Positions 5,149-7,032 of a stretch of DNA of 7,032 nt are shown one piece after another. This stretch comes from Octadecabacter sp. (GTDB lineage Bacteria; Pseudomonadota; Alphaproteobacteria; Rhodobacterales; Rhodobacteraceae), in the NCBI GenBank assembly GCA_018500065.2, contig JAHBAO020000102.1, positions 1-7,032 of the forward strand, read 5' to 3'. Made by a program: the position numbers and the translations under genes. Below the pieces are notes generated by a model. The model was not told the DNA's origin, did not search any database, and was given only the letters and a program-made list of their open reading frames with translations. How positions within the stretch are numbered: position 1 is the stretch's first letter; every line of letters starts with the position of its first letter.

Positions 5149-7032
5149 ATGCCTGTTGTTGTCGTCGAGTCTCCGGCTAAGGCCAAGACAATCAACAAGT
5201 ATTTGGGGCCTGACTACACAGTCTTAGCCTCGTATGGGCACGTCCGTGACTTGCCGCCGAAAGACGGCTCTGTTGATCCGGATAATGAATTCGACATGCT
5301 TTGGGAGGTCGCGAGCGACTCCAAAAAGCACATCAAGGCCATCGCGGACGCACTGGCGAACGACAACGAACTGATCCTCGCGACCGACCCTGACCGCGAA
5401 GGCGAAGCAATTTCGTGGCACCTCGAAGAGGCGCTGCGCAAACGCAAGTCGATCAAAAAAGACACGCCCGTTTCGCGCGTTGTATTTAACGCCATCACCA
5501 AAACCGCCGTGACCGAGGCGATGAAAAACCCACGCGTTGTCGACCAACCGCTGGTTGATGCCTACCTCGCACGGCGCGCATTGGACTACCTCGTTGGCTT
5601 CAAGCTCAGTCCCGTTTTATGGCGCCGCCTACCTGGTGCGAAGTCCGCGGGCCGCGTGCAGTCTGTCACGCTGCGCATCATCGTTGAGCGCGAGATGGAA
5701 ATCGAAGCGTTCAACAACCGTGAATACTGGTCCGTCAAAGCCCAGCTGCAAACTCCGCGAAACCAGCCCGTTGATGCGCGCCTAACAGTTTTGGCTGGCA
5801 AAAAGCTGGACAAGTTTGACCTCGAAAACGCAACGCAGGCGGAATTGGCGCAACAGGCAGTTCAGTCTCGTGACTTGAACGTCAAAAAGGTCGAAGCGAA
5901 ACCCGCCAATCGCAACCCCTCCGCCCCGTTCATGACGTCCACGCTGCAACAAGAAGCCAGTCGCAAATTCGGCTTCGGCGCACGCATGACAATGAACGCC
6001 GCCCAGCGTTTGTACGAAGCCGGCCTAATCACCTACATGCGGACAGATGGCATCGACATGGCGCCAGAAGCCGTGACCGCCGCGCGCGAAGCGATTGCTG
6101 CAAAATTCGGTAAGGACTACGTTCCTTCCAGCCCGCGCATCTACAAAAACAAAGCGAAAAACGCCCAAGAAGCGCACGAATGTGTACGCCCGACAGACCT
6201 GATGCTGTCCGCAGACGAGGCGAAAATCGCTGATCCGGATCAGAAAAAGCTCTACGATCTCATCTACAAGCGCACCATCTCCAGCCAGATGGAAGCCGCG
6301 CGGATGGAACGCACCACAGTTGATATCGGCTCTGACGATGGTCAGGTCGAACTGCGTGCCACAGGCCAAGTTGTCTTGTTTGACGGCTTCTTGCGCGTCT
6401 ACGAAGAAGGCCGCGATGACGTTGAAGGCGATGTCGTGGATGACGACGACAAGCGTCTGGCGCAAATGGCAGAAGGTGAAGCAATCACCAAAACATCCGT
6501 CACGCCTGAACAGCATTTCACCCAACCGCCCCCACGTTACACCGAAGCCACTTTGGTCAAACGCATGGAAGAGCTCGGCATCGGCCGCCCGTCGACTTAT
6601 GCGTCAATCGTCACAACAATTCAGGACCGCGAGTACGTCCGAAAAGACAAGAACCGCCTGATCCCAGAAGATAAAGGCCGCCTCGTAACTGCGTTCTTGA
6701 CCAACTATTTCCGCAAATATGTTGGCTACGACTACACAGCATCGTTGGAACAAGAACTTGACCACGTGTCGGCAGGCGATGCTGATTACAAAAAAGCACT
6801 GGCCGATTTCTGGGGCGACTTCAAAGTCACAATCGACGAAGCGATGGACAACTCCATCACCGAAGTCCTTGATAAAATTAACGAAGTGCTTGCACCGCAC
6901 ATCTTCCCACCCAATGAAGAAGGCACCGACCCACGCCTTTGCCCCAACTGTAACGCGGGTCGCCTGTCCATGCGCACGGCCCGTTCCGGCGGCGCATTCA
7001 TTGGCTGTTCCAACTATCCCGAGTGTAAGTAC
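5149..7032 (+). CDS. topA: DNA topoisomerase I, type IA (partial, C-terminus off window)
   Basis: TopA relaxes negatively supercoiled DNA by cutting one strand through a tyrosine. The visible 628 codons are open to the last base. The Toprim domain is at about 1-120, with E7 in VVVVESPAK and the metal-binding DPDREGE at 80-86. Further conserved blocks are ARRALDYLVGF (141-151), GRVQSVTLRIIVERE (168-182), and FMTSTLQQEASRKFGF (261-276). The active-site tyrosine is Y296 in LITYMRTD (293-300). EAHECVRPTD (341-350) and LVKRMEELGIGRPSTYA (469-485) follow. A first C-terminal zinc ribbon is present with C598, C601, C620 and C626. Alphaproteobacterial TopA proteins usually run to roughly 850-900 residues with more zinc-ribbon or basic repeats, so about a quarter is missing. 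A window edge, not a break, ends the frame. DprA followed by TopA is a common neighbour pair in bacteria. Confidence 0.97.
   Translation, partial: MPVVVVESPAKAKTINKYLGPDYTVLASYGHVRDLPPKDGSVDPDNEFDMLWEVASDSKKHIKAIADALANDNELILATDPDREGEAISWHLEEALRKRKSIKKDTPVSRVVFNAITKTAVTEAMKNPRVVDQPLVDAYLARRALDYLVGFKLSPVLWRRLPGAKSAGRVQSVTLRIIVEREMEIEAFNNREYWSVKAQLQTPRNQPVDARLTVLAGKKLDKFDLENATQAELAQQAVQSRDLNVKKVEAKPANRNPSAPFMTSTLQQEASRKFGFGARMTMNAAQRLYEAGLITYMRTDGIDMAPEAVTAAREAIAAKFGKDYVPSSPRIYKNKAKNAQEAHECVRPTDLMLSADEAKIADPDQKKLYDLIYKRTISSQMEAARMERTTVDIGSDDGQVELRATGQVVLFDGFLRVYEEGRDDVEGDVVDDDDKRLAQMAEGEAITKTSVTPEQHFTQPPPRYTEATLVKRMEELGIGRPSTYASIVTTIQDREYVRKDKNRLIPEDKGRLVTAFLTNYFRKYVGYDYTASLEQELDHVSAGDADYKKALADFWGDFKVTIDEAMDNSITEVLDKINEVLAPHIFPPNEEGTDPRLCPNCNAGRLSMRTARSGGAFIGCSNYPECKY

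Noticed and set aside
5063..5227. 54-codon ORF overlapping the topA start out of frame
   Set aside because: No Shine-Dalgarno sequence precedes its ATG, and its second half is simply shifted topA sequence. A regulatory upstream ORF is not supported.
6025..6525. 166-residue open frame on the minus strand opposite topA
   Set aside because: It mirrors a highly conserved part of topA, including the active-site region, and has no recognisable domain.

Overview
The window looks like ordinary chromosomal core sequence from an alphaproteobacterium, most likely a marine Rhodobacterales (Roseobacter-group) species. The reasons are the moderate-to-high GC coding sequence, the ctaC-ctaB-small ORF order of aa3-type cytochrome c oxidase genes facing away from tldD, and the start of DprA, whose THPPLPPTTEDDR stretch I recognise from roseobacter DprA proteins. 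The genus cannot be fixed by eye.

Layout. Minus strand, 1-2040: three genes of a cytochrome oxidase biogenesis operon, transcribed right to left. These are ctaC (subunit II, CuA protein), ctaB (heme O synthase), and the start of a small single-span membrane protein (coxF/ORF2-like) cut by the left edge. At 2041-2222 lies a 182-bp divergent intergenic region with a perfect FNR-type palindrome, TTGATCCAAATCAA. Plus strand, 2223-7032: tldD (TldD-type metalloprotease); a 67-residue predicted membrane protein overlapping the tldD stop by ATGA; a 57-bp gap holding a near-consensus CtrA box; dprA; a 116-bp gap with a promoter-like TTGACA; and topA (DNA topoisomerase I), cut by the right edge after 628 codons.

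How the genes work together. ctaC, ctaB and the small ORF serve one purpose, building the aa3 terminal oxidase: CtaB makes heme O, the precursor of the heme A in subunit I, and CtaC carries electrons from cytochrome c. The Fnr-like box between this operon and tldD suggests oxygen control of one or both sides. dprA handles incoming single-stranded DNA, and its possible CtrA site fits the known CtrA control of DNA-uptake genes in Rhodobacterales. topA is a housekeeping gene and probably has its own promoter.

I found no mobile element, CRISPR array, RNA gene or defence system. I see no evidence for a new multi-gene system. The points most worth checking are the two regulatory palindromes, the small membrane protein coupled to tldD, and a stem-loop spanning the ctaC stop codon.
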